Shown one piece after another: positions 53,497 to 62,114 of a stretch of DNA of 64,000 bases. How positions within the stretch are numbered: position 1 is the first letter of the stretch; each line of letters opens with the position of its first letter. The stretch lies in assembly GCA_964351595.1 (NCBI GenBank), contig CAYGOT010000019.1:1-64000 (forward strand). The letters are read 5' to 3'. The stretch is from UBA6059 sp964351595. Its GTDB lineage: Bacteria > Bacteroidota > Bacteroidia > Cytophagales > Cyclobacteriaceae. Made by a program: the position numbers and the translations under genes. Under the pieces are notes generated by a model. That model had not been told where the DNA came from and searched no databases. It saw only the letters and a program-made list of their open reading frames with translations.

Positions 53497-55617
53497 ATGA
53501 AAAGGATATTCACTACATTTTTATTGATCGGGCTAACCTTTTCGATCGTATTTGCTCAAGCTAACGAAAACAAGTCCTATCGGCGCTACATCAAGCAAGG
53601 GGATCGGTACTATGAGGCTTTTGCCTATATCAAGGCGATAGCGAAATACACCAAGGCTTTTGAGAGTTTCCCAAATCAAAGCTACCCGAAGTTGCGACTT
53701 GCTGATAGCTATCGGATGATGAACCAACCAGAACCGTCTGAGAAGTGGTATGCTTTGGCGGCAGACAGTGAGGCTTTCTCAGATCAGAATAAGCTGGACT
53801 ATGCTCAGGTGCTGATGAAGAATGGAAAATATAGCCAGGCGCAGGAAGTCATACGCAGTATCGAGAACCCCCTAGCGGCGAATAGCCAGTTGGCCAAAAA
53901 GGTCAAGGCTACCGAAAATCAAAGTGTCTATTATCTGGACTCTGCTGTTTATGGCATTCAGCGAACCAATCTCAACACTTCTGATAGCGATTTCGGGCCA
54001 ACTTACTACAATGATGGAATCATTTTCTCGTCGGCCAGAAAGCCACCGAGATTAGCCAATCGCAAGTATGACTGGGATGACTCTTATTTTCTTAACCTTT
54101 ATTATGCAGACTTTCAGAATGGAGTCCTCTCAAGACCAGAGTATTTCTCCAAGCGAATTAATACCGTTTTTCATGAAGGGCCTTCCGCATTTTTTGCCGG
54201 GGAACAGAAAATGATCTTTACCCGAAACAACTATTACAAAGGTCGGACGGATAATAGTGAAGAAGGTGTGAATACCCTCAATATGTATCTGGTAGAGATG
54301 AAAGAAGGGGGTAAAAAATGGGGTAAGGTGGTGCCATTTGAGTACAACAGTAGTGAGTATTCTGTAGGTCACCCCACGCTAAGCTCAGACAACAGCACTA
54401 TGTACTTCGTATCAGATATGCCGGGTACTAAGGGAGGATCGGATATTTTTGTGACGTATTGGGAGGGTAATAAATGGTCGACACCTGAGAGTCTTGGTCA
54501 AAATATTAATACCCCGGCCAACGAGATGTTCCCCTTTCTATTTGAGGATAAAACACTCTATTTCGCTAGTGATGGCCACAATGGTCTCGGCGGGTTGGAC
54601 CTTTACAAGGTTGACCTGGCTGACTCAGTAGAGTTACTATGTACAGCGGAAGACGGATCATTGGAGTACTGCAAAGTTGCCCTGACTGACCGGAATTTGG
54701 AAGTTGAGAACCTTGGCTACCCCATGAACTCTGAAAAGGACGATTTTGGCTTGATCCTCCGGGGTGATGAAGGCTTCTTTTCGAGCAATCGTGATGGTGG
54801 CGTAGGAAGTGACGATATCTACCAGTTCCAGATCTTTCAATTCACCATCGAGCCACAGCTGGTCGACGGCAGGAGCCTCGATCCTCTGACAGGAGACCTT
54901 AAGATTTTTGATCTGACGAGCAATCGGCTCATAGCCTCAGTCTCCGGGGCGAAATCTACGACTTTCAATGCGCTGAGAGGAAGGGAGTATGCCATAGCTG
55001 GTGCGACCAGTGGCTATCTCGACAACACGATCAATTTCACTCCCACCTCCCTACCGGAAGATGAGGCGTCATTCGTTGTGCCGGTACCATTGTACAGAGT
55101 TGAAAAATTCAATGCCGTCATTGTAATCAACAATGAGATGGAAGATCAGCTTTTTTATGGTAATGAACAGCTGGTGGAGTACGACGGTACAAGCAAAGAG
55201 CTAACGGAGTACCTCAAAGGCCGCTACGGGCAACTCGAAAAAGTGGATACTGTCAGGAACATCTACTATGACTTTGACAAGTCCAATATCAGAGAGGATG
55301 CAGCCAGGGAGTTGGATCGGTTGGTAGAGTTGCTATCCAGCAATGAGGAACTCAAAATAAGCCTGTCAGCGCACACGGATAAAAGGGGCTCTAATCCTTA
55401 CAATGATAAGCTGGCAGATCGTCGTGTGGAATCCGCCCGAAAGTATTTGGAGGAGAAGGGAATAGCTCCTGAGCGAATCTCAATCGACAGTTTCGGTGAA
55501 TACAGGCTATTCAGGGAATGTGTGGAGGGTGAGGACTGCAACGAGCCGACTCATCAGTCAAATAGGCGAACGGAGATCAGACTGACTTCTACCAAAGGTA
55601 AGATGGCGATGAGGTAA
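53497..55617 (+). CDS. OmpA-family protein with TPR and PD40 repeats
   Basis: A 706-residue outer-membrane/peptidoglycan-linked protein. A signal peptide (to about Val-Phe-Ala-Gln, residue 21) precedes TPR-like helices at about 25-140, PD40 propeller repeats at about 150-440 (Pro-Thr-Leu-Ser-Ser-Asp-Asn-Ser-Thr-Met-Tyr-Phe-Val-Ser-Asp), a linker domain, and an OmpA domain at about 598-706 with Tyr-Asp-Phe-Asp-Lys-Ser-Asn-Ile and Ala-His-Thr-Asp-Lys-Arg-Gly-Ser-Asn-x-Tyr-Asn. It starts 2 bp after the PorP/SprF stop. Similar proteins accompany type IX machinery and are thought to tie the complex to peptidoglycan. Confidence 0.92.
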   Translation: MKRIFTTFLLIGLTFSIVFAQANENKSYRRYIKQGDRYYEAFAYIKAIAKYTKAFESFPNQSYPKLRLADSYRMMNQPEPSEKWYALAADSEAFSDQNKLDYAQVLMKNGKYSQAQEVIRSIENPLAANSQLAKKVKATENQSVYYLDSAVYGIQRTNLNTSDSDFGPTYYNDGIIFSSARKPPRLANRKYDWDDSYFLNLYYADFQNGVLSRPEYFSKRINTVFHEGPSAFFAGEQKMIFTRNNYYKGRTDNSEEGVNTLNMYLVEMKEGGKKWGKVVPFEYNSSEYSVGHPTLSSDNSTMYFVSDMPGTKGGSDIFVTYWEGNKWSTPESLGQNINTPANEMFPFLFEDKTLYFASDGHNGLGGLDLYKVDLADSVELLCTAEDGSLEYCKVALTDRNLEVENLGYPMNSEKDDFGLILRGDEGFFSSNRDGGVGSDDIYQFQIFQFTIEPQLVDGRSLDPLTGDLKIFDLTSNRLIASVSGAKSTTFNALRGREYAIAGATSGYLDNTINFTPTSLPEDEASFVVPVPLYRVEKFNAVIVINNEMEDQLFYGNEQLVEYDGTSKELTEYLKGRYGQLEKVDTVRNIYYDFDKSNIREDAARELDRLVELLSSNEELKISLSAHTDKRGSNPYNDKLADRRVESARKYLEEKGIAPERISIDSFGEYRLFRECVEGEDCNEPTHQSNRRTEIRLTSTKGKMAMR

Positions 55618-55646
55618 GCTCGCGGCTCTATAATTATAAGCGGTTG

Positions 55647-55679
55647 ACCTGCTGGATTTGATATTCAGCAGGTTTTTTT
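55647..55679 (+). terminator. Strong intrinsic terminator ending the adhesin cluster
   Basis: Perfect 8-bp stem ACCTGCTG (55647-55654) and CAGCAGGT (55666-55673) with an 11-nt loop, followed by seven T in total. It starts 29 bp after the OmpA gene stop. Confidence 0.9.
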
Positions 55680-55781
55680 GTGGCTACCGCGAATTGATCA
55701 TAAACTTTCACCTGCCAGCAACAACCTTTTGCAATTGCAGTGGGTTTTGGGTAAACTCATGCTTCATAAAAAATATGACCA

Positions 55782-58700
55782 ATGAAGTATCCCGTTTCCT
55801 ATCTGATCCTGCTCTCATTTTGCCTGTTGCTCTACCCCGATAGCAGTCAGGCACAGACTGTCGACCCATCGTATTATCAGGAGCTGGACTACCGGCTAAT
55901 CGGTCCTTTTCGCGCTAGCCGTACTGTGGGTGGAGTAGGTATCCCCTCACAGCCCAATGTCTTCTTTGTGGGTGTCAACAATGGTGGTGTCTGGAAGACG
56001 GATGACTATGGTCGCACCTGGTTTCCTATTTTCGATGATGCCCCAACAGGATCAGTGGGAGATATTGCGGTATCACCCTCCAACCCTGACATTCTCTATG
56101 TAGGTAGTGGAGAAGGGCTCCACAGACCGGATTTGGGTGTCGGAGATGGTATCTTTAAATCTACCGATGGCGGTGACACCTGGGAGCATGTTGGGCTACC
56201 GGATGTGCAGCAGGTAGGACGCTTAATCGTTCACCCGACCAACCCGGATATTGTCTTTGTAGCTGGCCTTGGTCATCCCTATGGTGCCAATGAAGAAAGA
56301 GGTGTTTTCAGGACAAAAAACGGTGGCGAGACATGGGAGAAAGTCCACTATATCAATCATAACACCGGAGCGATTCAGGTGGAGTTTGACCCCACCAACC
56401 CCAACATCATCTATGCAGATATGTGGGAGCATCAGGAAGGTCCCTGGGAGAATGCTAACTGGAAAGGCCCCAACAGTGGTCTCTTCAAATCCACGGATGG
56501 TGGAGACAGTTGGACGAAACTTACCGAGGGGCTACCTACCGCGGAAGACGGTGTGGGCAGGATAGGAATCGGTATAGCCCCTTCCGATCCTAATATCATT
56601 TACGCTACGGTGCAGTCAGATCAGAAGGCCGGCATCTATAAAAGCACCAATGCCGGCCAAAGCTGGACATTAGTAAGCACAGATCGCAGGACATACGGTC
56701 GGGGGGGAGACTTTGCTGAGATCAAAGTACATCCCAACGATCCAAACAAGGTCTATGCGGGCAATGTCGCCTCCTACCAATCCAATGATGGAGGCAAGAC
56801 CTGGTTCTCGCTGAAAGGTGCTCCCGGTGGGGATGACTATCACCGCATCTGGATTAACCCTGAGAATCCCGACATTATGCTATTCGTAGCAGATCAGGGA
56901 GCGGTAGTGACCGTCAATGCAGGACGTACCTGGAGCTCATGGTACAATCAGCCGACGACTCAGCTATATCATGTGTCTACCGACAATGCCTTTCCCTACT
57001 GGGTGTATGGCGGTCAGCAGGAGAGCGGCGCTATCGCAACAGCCAGCAGAGGGCCTGGAGGTCAGATTACCTTCAGAGAGTTTATGGGCGTAGGTGCTGA
57101 TGAGTATGCCTATGTTGCACCTGATCCAAAGGACCCCAATATCATCTATGGTGGTCGTGTGATGCGCTTTGATAAGACTACCGGCCAATCGCAAAACATC
57201 GCTCCAGAAGCACTGCGCTCGGGTAAGTACCGCATCCTGCGTACCATGCCGCTGATGTTCCACCCTAAGGATAACAACATGCTGCTCTTTGCGACCAACG
57301 TGCTTTGGAAGACAACTAACGAAGGACAAAGCTGGGATATCATCAGCCCCGATCTCACCCGTGAGCAACCTGAAGTACCCGCGAGTGTTGGCGACTTCAA
57401 AACTCCCGAGTTGGAAACTATGGACCGAAGAGCGGTCATTTATGCTGTGTCTCCGTCACCATTAGATGTCGATATGATATGGGCCGGTACGGATGACGGA
57501 CTGGTGCATGTGACCACTGATGGCGGTAAGAACTGGAAGAATGTGACACCACCGGATCTTAAATCATGGGACAAAGTAAGCCAGATAGATGCAGGGCATT
57601 TTGATCAACAGACTGCCTTTATAGCGATCAATGCCATCAGAAAAGACAACATGAAACCCCTCATCTACAAGACCAAGGATGGAGGCAAGACCTGGACCAA
57701 GATCACCAATGGCCTGGCGGAGATGGGCCCGGTCAATGTTGTACGAGAAGACCCTAAGCAAGCCGGATTGCTTTTCGCAGGGACGGAACGTGAAGTATAC
57801 TTCTCCATAGATGAAGGAGAAAACTGGCAGGCACTGCGCATGGATATGCCGGCCTCATCGGTGCGTGATTTGGTGATCAAGGACGATGATCTGGTCGTAG
57901 GTACGCACGGCCGCTCAGCCTGGATCATGGACAATATCGAGCCGCTGAGACAGATGGCCAAGGCGCGTTCTGCAGGCAACTACCTCTTCAAACCGGCATT
58001 GGCGACACGCGTGCGCTGGAATATGTTCCTCGACACGCCGCTTCCTCCCGAGGAGCCCAGCGGAGAAAACCCACCAGATGGGACTTACCTCGATTATTTT
58101 CTACCGGAAAATGCCAATGAGGTGTCGTTGGAGATTATCGATAGTGATGGTGATTTGATTAGAAAATATTCGTCGAATGACGAACCGGAGTTTGTAGATA
58201 CCACGGCCTTACCGCATCCTACTTACTGGATCAAGCCCTGGCAATCATTCAAGGCCGATGCTGGACATCATAGATTTGTGTGGGATCTCAGGTACCCCAA
58301 TCCTCCGGGATCGGATCGTGAGTTTGCGATCTCTGCAGTGCATATGCAGACGCCCAGCGGCCCCAACGGACCTTTCGTTCATCCCGGAGAATACACGGTC
58401 AGGCTGAATGTGGATGGTCAAACCCAGGATCAGAAAATCACTGTACGACTCGACCCAAGAGTTGAGATCTCAGATTCTGCCCTACAGCAGCAGACTAACC
58501 AAAGCATGTTGGCTTACAATAGCTATCTCGACTTGCAAAAAGTGAGGGTCGCCTTGGATGAGCGCATAGCCGAATCGAAAGGAAAGAAAAAGGCTGCCAT
58601 GGAAGCCTTGCGTGGCAATGGCAACCCGGGCAATGCCGATGTGCTTTACGGTAGTATCTACGCCACTGATGGTGAGGAGGAGAATATCGTCGCGTTGCAG

Positions 58701-58832
58701 CAGAAGTTTCTACACATGCTCGTCGTGCTTCAAAGTGCCGATCGACAACCGACTGACCAGGCTAAGGCGGGTCTTGCAGAACTCCGTATGACCATGCGCG
58801 CCGTGCTGGCAAGATGGGATAAGTTGAAGTAG
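55782..58832 (+). CDS. Sortilin/VPS10-like BNR-repeat secreted protein
   Basis: A 1016-residue protein with a signal peptide ending Ser-Gln-Ala-Gln (about 25). Ten or more BNR/Asp-box repeats (Ser-Thr-Asp-Gly-Gly-Asp-Thr-Trp and Lys-Thr-Lys-Asp-Gly-Gly-Lys-Thr-Trp) build a propeller over about 40-710, as in VPS10/sortilin-like and sialidase-like folds. The last 300 residues form beta domains and a helical end. No catalytic residues can be assigned; related proteins are secreted glycan- or peptide-binding factors of Bacteroidota. The gene is single and stands between the adhesin cluster terminator and a palindrome at 58909. Confidence 0.87.
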   Translation: MKYPVSYLILLSFCLLLYPDSSQAQTVDPSYYQELDYRLIGPFRASRTVGGVGIPSQPNVFFVGVNNGGVWKTDDYGRTWFPIFDDAPTGSVGDIAVSPSNPDILYVGSGEGLHRPDLGVGDGIFKSTDGGDTWEHVGLPDVQQVGRLIVHPTNPDIVFVAGLGHPYGANEERGVFRTKNGGETWEKVHYINHNTGAIQVEFDPTNPNIIYADMWEHQEGPWENANWKGPNSGLFKSTDGGDSWTKLTEGLPTAEDGVGRIGIGIAPSDPNIIYATVQSDQKAGIYKSTNAGQSWTLVSTDRRTYGRGGDFAEIKVHPNDPNKVYAGNVASYQSNDGGKTWFSLKGAPGGDDYHRIWINPENPDIMLFVADQGAVVTVNAGRTWSSWYNQPTTQLYHVSTDNAFPYWVYGGQQESGAIATASRGPGGQITFREFMGVGADEYAYVAPDPKDPNIIYGGRVMRFDKTTGQSQNIAPEALRSGKYRILRTMPLMFHPKDNNMLLFATNVLWKTTNEGQSWDIISPDLTREQPEVPASVGDFKTPELETMDRRAVIYAVSPSPLDVDMIWAGTDDGLVHVTTDGGKNWKNVTPPDLKSWDKVSQIDAGHFDQQTAFIAINAIRKDNMKPLIYKTKDGGKTWTKITNGLAEMGPVNVVREDPKQAGLLFAGTEREVYFSIDEGENWQALRMDMPASSVRDLVIKDDDLVVGTHGRSAWIMDNIEPLRQMAKARSAGNYLFKPALATRVRWNMFLDTPLPPEEPSGENPPDGTYLDYFLPENANEVSLEIIDSDGDLIRKYSSNDEPEFVDTTALPHPTYWIKPWQSFKADAGHHRFVWDLRYPNPPGSDREFAISAVHMQTPSGPNGPFVHPGEYTVRLNVDGQTQDQKITVRLDPRVEISDSALQQQTNQSMLAYNSYLDLQKVRVALDERIAESKGKKKAAMEALRGNGNPGNADVLYGSIYATDGEEENIVALQQKFLHMLVVLQSADRQPTDQAKAGLAELRMTMRAVLARWDKLK

Positions 58833-58908
58833 CTTTCTCCGGCTCCCATGGTTCACTTCCACGGCCTGTGGCACACCATAGCCGTAAATGGATCGGATTT
58901 AGCAGGAA

Positions 58909-58929
58909 AGGTCTGTGAGACATAGACCT
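58909..58929. repeat. Palindromic element between convergent genes, same family as in nuoI
   Basis: AGGTCTGTG (58909-58917) and CATAGACCT (58921-58929) form a 9-bp stem with one mismatch and a 3-nt loop. The arms match those of the two palindromes in the NuoI tail at 15707 and 15959. It lies between the opposing stops at 58832 and 58945 and may also serve as terminator. Confidence 0.65.
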
Positions 58930-58944
58930 GGGCGGTAGTGAACT

Positions 58945-59487
58945 CTATTTGAAAATAGATGCCAATTCAAAGGAGATTTCCGATAGGAGTGTAGAAGTAA
59001 CAGTACCACTTTCGGCCAGATATAAGATTGGCTGCTCGGGATCATCTGAGTAGATTTCCAACGTCTTATTCCCTGGGTCGACCAACCAATACTCACCTAC
59101 TCCACCTCCTAAAAACCGTCTTTTCTTCACATTCCGGTCAATGAAACTGTTGGAAGGCGAAAGCACTTCCACCACAAGATCGGGAGCCCCTTCTATACCT
59201 CTTGAGGAAATGACAGAAGCTTTGGCACTACTAACGAAAACCAGGTCAGGCTGAAAAACAGTCGCATCATCAAGGTAAACGTCAATCGGAGCAAAGAATA
59301 GCTCACCATTCAGGGGATAGTTGTCGAATACTTTAAACAATTCGCGGAGAATGCGCTGGTGATTGGGGGTTGGGACTGGTGACATGACGAGTTGGCCTTC
59401 GATCAATTGTGCAAGCAGACCTTCTTCGAGATTTTGATAATCTTCGATGGTCCATGATTTAGACGTGTCAATAGTGACTACTTGCAT
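58945..59487 (-). CDS. Uma2-family endonuclease-like protein (DUF820)
   Basis: A 180-residue PD-(D/E)xK-like protein. Key residues occur in Phe-Gln-Pro-Asp-Leu-Val-Phe-Val and in Ala-Pro-Asp-Leu-Val-Val-Glu-Val-Leu-Ser-Pro-Ser-Asn-Ser. A downstream Lys-Lys-Arg-Arg-Phe and Gly-Glu-Tyr-Trp-Leu-Val-Asp-Pro complete the family profile. It differs clearly from the member at 40775, so the two are not a recent duplication. Function is unknown. Confidence 0.87.
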   Translation of the reverse strand: MQVVTIDTSKSWTIEDYQNLEEGLLAQLIEGQLVMSPVPTPNHQRILRELFKVFDNYPLNGELFFAPIDVYLDDATVFQPDLVFVSSAKASVISSRGIEGAPDLVVEVLSPSNSFIDRNVKKRRFLGGGVGEYWLVDPGNKTLEIYSDDPEQPILYLAESGTVTSTLLSEISFELASIFK

Positions 59488-59545
59488 AGATTAAAGATAA
59501 CAAGTCAAATCCTAAATGGAGAATTGATAACAAGGGATAAAACTC

Positions 59546-60688
59546 TTACAATATCCCCTGCATCATATTGCCCACGAAAAAACCGAGGTAGTTACCCACA
59601 GCATAGCCGAGCAGACCTACTGCGACACCAGGTAGCACCAGGTCGCCATAGCCTCGGGCACTGGCCAATGCCAGCGCAGAAGATGAGCCTCCGACATTGG
59701 CCTGGGAGGCCACCGCAAGGATAGCTGCATCGATCTTGAGGAGCTTGCCCACTCCGAAAATGAAAATGCCGTGAATGAAGATGGTACCCAGGGCGAAGTA
59801 GAATATGGCAGGGCCTACCGCTACGATATTGGCTACAACCGACTTAGCACCGTTACTTGCTAAAAAGAGCAACAGGAGATAATTGCCCAGCATGGCACCT
59901 CCGGATAGTTGTCTTACGACGGGCAACTGACCCATGAGCAAGGCCAGGGTGGTCAGCCAAAGGATTTTCGGTAGGAAGGGCATCCATTCCGCAAGGAGAT
60001 CGGATCCTAGCATGCAGCCAATGGTGATACCTGTGAATGCGGCCATGTCCTGAATAGGTATGGCCTTGAGGCTGTTGTACAAGGCTTTTTCCAGTGTTTT
60101 GGGCTTGTCCGCGGTTGAGGTATCCTTTTCCGGTAGGGGAGTAGCTTTCTCCTTGCTGCCCAAAAGAAGTGGTGCGGCGAGACATACGATGAGCCATATG
60201 GCGGTCAGGATTACATCGGCAGCTATACCGGCTGTGAATAGGCTGCTGGTCGTCTGGAAGGCATTGCCCAACGCTGCGAAATTCATCCCACCACCGATGT
60301 AGGTACCAGTGAACTGTCCGGCCAGTTTCCATGACTCAGGGCCGATAGCGTCATTCAAGACATAAGACATGGTGATACCACCCAGGGCGGAACCGATAGA
60401 CCCTACCAGAAATGCCTTGAGCATGGTGCTACCCGCCATTTTCAGGGACTTGATACTTACGCTTAGCAGTATGAGGATGATACTTGCCGTGACCGCTTCA
60501 CTCATTAAAAAATCGTAGACCGGCGATTCGCCGGGGATAATGGTACTGTTGGACAGAATGATGCCCATAATAATGCACAATGATGCTGATCCCATCTTCT
60601 TTAGAAAAGGTACGGACCGCTCCAGCCACAAGGACAGAATCACAATGAAGGCCATGATGAAGAATATTGCAACCGGGTCTTGAATCAT
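59546..60688 (-). CDS. DUF819-family membrane protein (transporter-like)
   Basis: A 380-residue protein with about ten membrane helices. It carries Gly-Thr-Tyr-Ile-Gly-Gly-Gly-Met-Asn-Phe-Ala-Ala (about 136-147) and the later Ser-Gln-Ala-Asn-Val-Gly-Gly-Ser-Ser-Ser-Ala-Leu-Ala, the paired Gly-rich re-entrant motifs of DUF819/YjcL proteins. The inverted-repeat topology suggests a secondary transporter, with unknown substrate. I choose ATG 60688 (Met-Ile-Gln-Asp-Pro), six residues into the longest frame. It is 45 bp downstream of the dehydrogenase gene. Confidence 0.85.
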   Translation of the reverse strand: MIQDPVAIFFIMAFIVILSLWLERSVPFLKKMGSASLCIIMGIILSNSTIIPGESPVYDFLMSEAVTASIILILLSVSIKSLKMAGSTMLKAFLVGSIGSALGGITMSYVLNDAIGPESWKLAGQFTGTYIGGGMNFAALGNAFQTTSSLFTAGIAADVILTAIWLIVCLAAPLLLGSKEKATPLPEKDTSTADKPKTLEKALYNSLKAIPIQDMAAFTGITIGCMLGSDLLAEWMPFLPKILWLTTLALLMGQLPVVRQLSGGAMLGNYLLLLFLASNGAKSVVANIVAVGPAIFYFALGTIFIHGIFIFGVGKLLKIDAAILAVASQANVGGSSSALALASARGYGDLVLPGVAVGLLGYAVGNYLGFFVGNMMQGIL

Positions 60689-60733
60689 AATGAATGTGTT
60701 AGGCAAAGTTGAATTTACATTTTTCCTGATACA

Positions 60734-61780
60734 TCAAAACTGCTTCTGTGTGTCCAGCACATTGAGTAGCGGTCGTTTGTCTAAAAAGCGCTTGATGTTT
60801 TCGATAAAAAGATTGGTGATTCTGCTGTTTTCACGATCGCTGGTGCTGGCAGAATGCGGGCTGATGAGCACATTGGGCATGTCCCACAGCGGGCTGTTTT
60901 CCGGTAGGGGCTCTACCTGAAATACATCTAAGCCTGCCGCACCGATCTGACCGGACTGCAAGGCTTTGGTTAATGCCTGCTCATCAACTACGGCACCCCG
61001 TCCGATATTGATGAATGTACATCCTTTGGGCAACAGCGCGATCTCATGAGCACCGAGTAATCCTTCAGTCTCCGGTGTGTGCGGCGTGATGATCACCAGA
61101 TGCTCGGCCCTTGGGAGTACTTCTGATAGCATCGATTGGTCATATAGCTCATCTACCGATAATGCCGTAGGGGACTGACCTTCGACGGTCCTTTTTACAC
61201 CGATCACATGCATCCCAAAGGCTTTGGCCAACTGCGCGGTGCGCTGACCGACACTACCCAGGCCGAGGATGACGAGCGTCCTACCGGAAAGGTCGGTACC
61301 CGCATAGCGCTCCCAGTGGTGGCGCTGTTGCTCCTCAAGCATGCGAGGCACACCCTTGTGAAACATGAGCATGACCATAATACAAAACTCCGCCAGCGGC
61401 TGGGCATGGACACCCTTGGCGGTGGTGAAGATCGTGTTGGGCATCCTAGTGTCGTACCCATTGTTATGCACAAACTGACCAATACCTGAGCTGGTGGCTT
61501 GTAGCCACTGCACGCTGGGAGCTACTTCTGGTAAGTCTTCGACATGCGTCTGATCAAAGTCGAACAGAATGTCAGCCTGAGCAAGCAGATCAAGCCACTC
61601 TTTTTCCTGAGCTGCTGACCTGGGTATGGGTTCACCTTTGTGATCGGCTGCATACCTCGGAGGCCTTAGCAGGTCGGGCCGATAGATCACATTGATCCTG
61701 TGATCGACTTGTTTGATCTTCTCGACATGTTCCTCTTCGAGATAGCTGGCAATGAGTAATTGGAAAGTGCTGTGCTCCAT
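60734..61780 (-). CDS. D-2-hydroxyacid dehydrogenase
   Basis: A 348-residue NAD-dependent oxidoreductase of the phosphoglycerate dehydrogenase-like superfamily. The nucleotide-binding motif is Gly-Leu-Gly-Ser-Val-Gly. Catalytic elements are Asn-Ile-Gly-Arg-Gly-Ala-Val-Val-Asp-Glu (Arg), Val-Glu-Pro-Leu-Pro-Glu (Glu) and Ser-Pro-His-Ser-Ala (His). The physiological 2-oxoacid is unknown; sequence does not point to serine synthesis. It shares a strand and probably a transcript with the DUF819 gene, perhaps linking import and oxidation of one compound. Confidence 0.88.
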   Translation of the reverse strand: MEHSTFQLLIASYLEEEHVEKIKQVDHRINVIYRPDLLRPPRYAADHKGEPIPRSAAQEKEWLDLLAQADILFDFDQTHVEDLPEVAPSVQWLQATSSGIGQFVHNNGYDTRMPNTIFTTAKGVHAQPLAEFCIMVMLMFHKGVPRMLEEQQRHHWERYAGTDLSGRTLVILGLGSVGQRTAQLAKAFGMHVIGVKRTVEGQSPTALSVDELYDQSMLSEVLPRAEHLVIITPHTPETEGLLGAHEIALLPKGCTFINIGRGAVVDEQALTKALQSGQIGAAGLDVFQVEPLPENSPLWDMPNVLISPHSASTSDRENSRITNLFIENIKRFLDKRPLLNVLDTQKQF

Positions 61781-62114
61781 GAACCACTAAAAATGAACTA
61801 CTTCCGAGTGGAATAAAAGTCGGCTTACAGCAGTGTGCTAATGAGCATTTGATCGGTTGGATGGATTATGCGGGATGAGTTTTCTAATGGAGTTCGAAGA
61901 TTGAATTGGCCCTTAGTTTGTTGTTAATTACCAAATGCACCTCCATAGGTTTTGCTAATGTTAAGGCCTTAAATGGTTTCGCTCAGGTGTACGGTTAATA
62001 GGGGATTTACCTAATTATGAGCTATTTGAGTGATTTTGGTCAGTTGTTTGTCATTTAGTATTCTGTAAGTTTTGATTTAGGCCAGAGGGTGTTATTTTTA
62101 TTTTCTGGTGTTAT
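61781..62114. other. AT-rich spacer between divergent genes
   Basis: 334 bp between the dehydrogenase start and the leucine-rich-repeat gene start. I see no open frame or stem-loop. It should contain promoters in both directions; one candidate is listed separately. Confidence 0.6.
62044..62073 (+). promoter_or_regulatory. Candidate promoter of the leucine-rich-repeat gene
   Basis: TTG at 62044-62046 and TAAGTTTT at 62066-62073 are separated by 19 bp, matching Bacteroidota -33 (TTTG, one base off) and -7 (TAnnTTTG, one mismatch) boxes. The start codon at 62115 would be about 35 bp from the transcript start. Confidence 0.4.
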
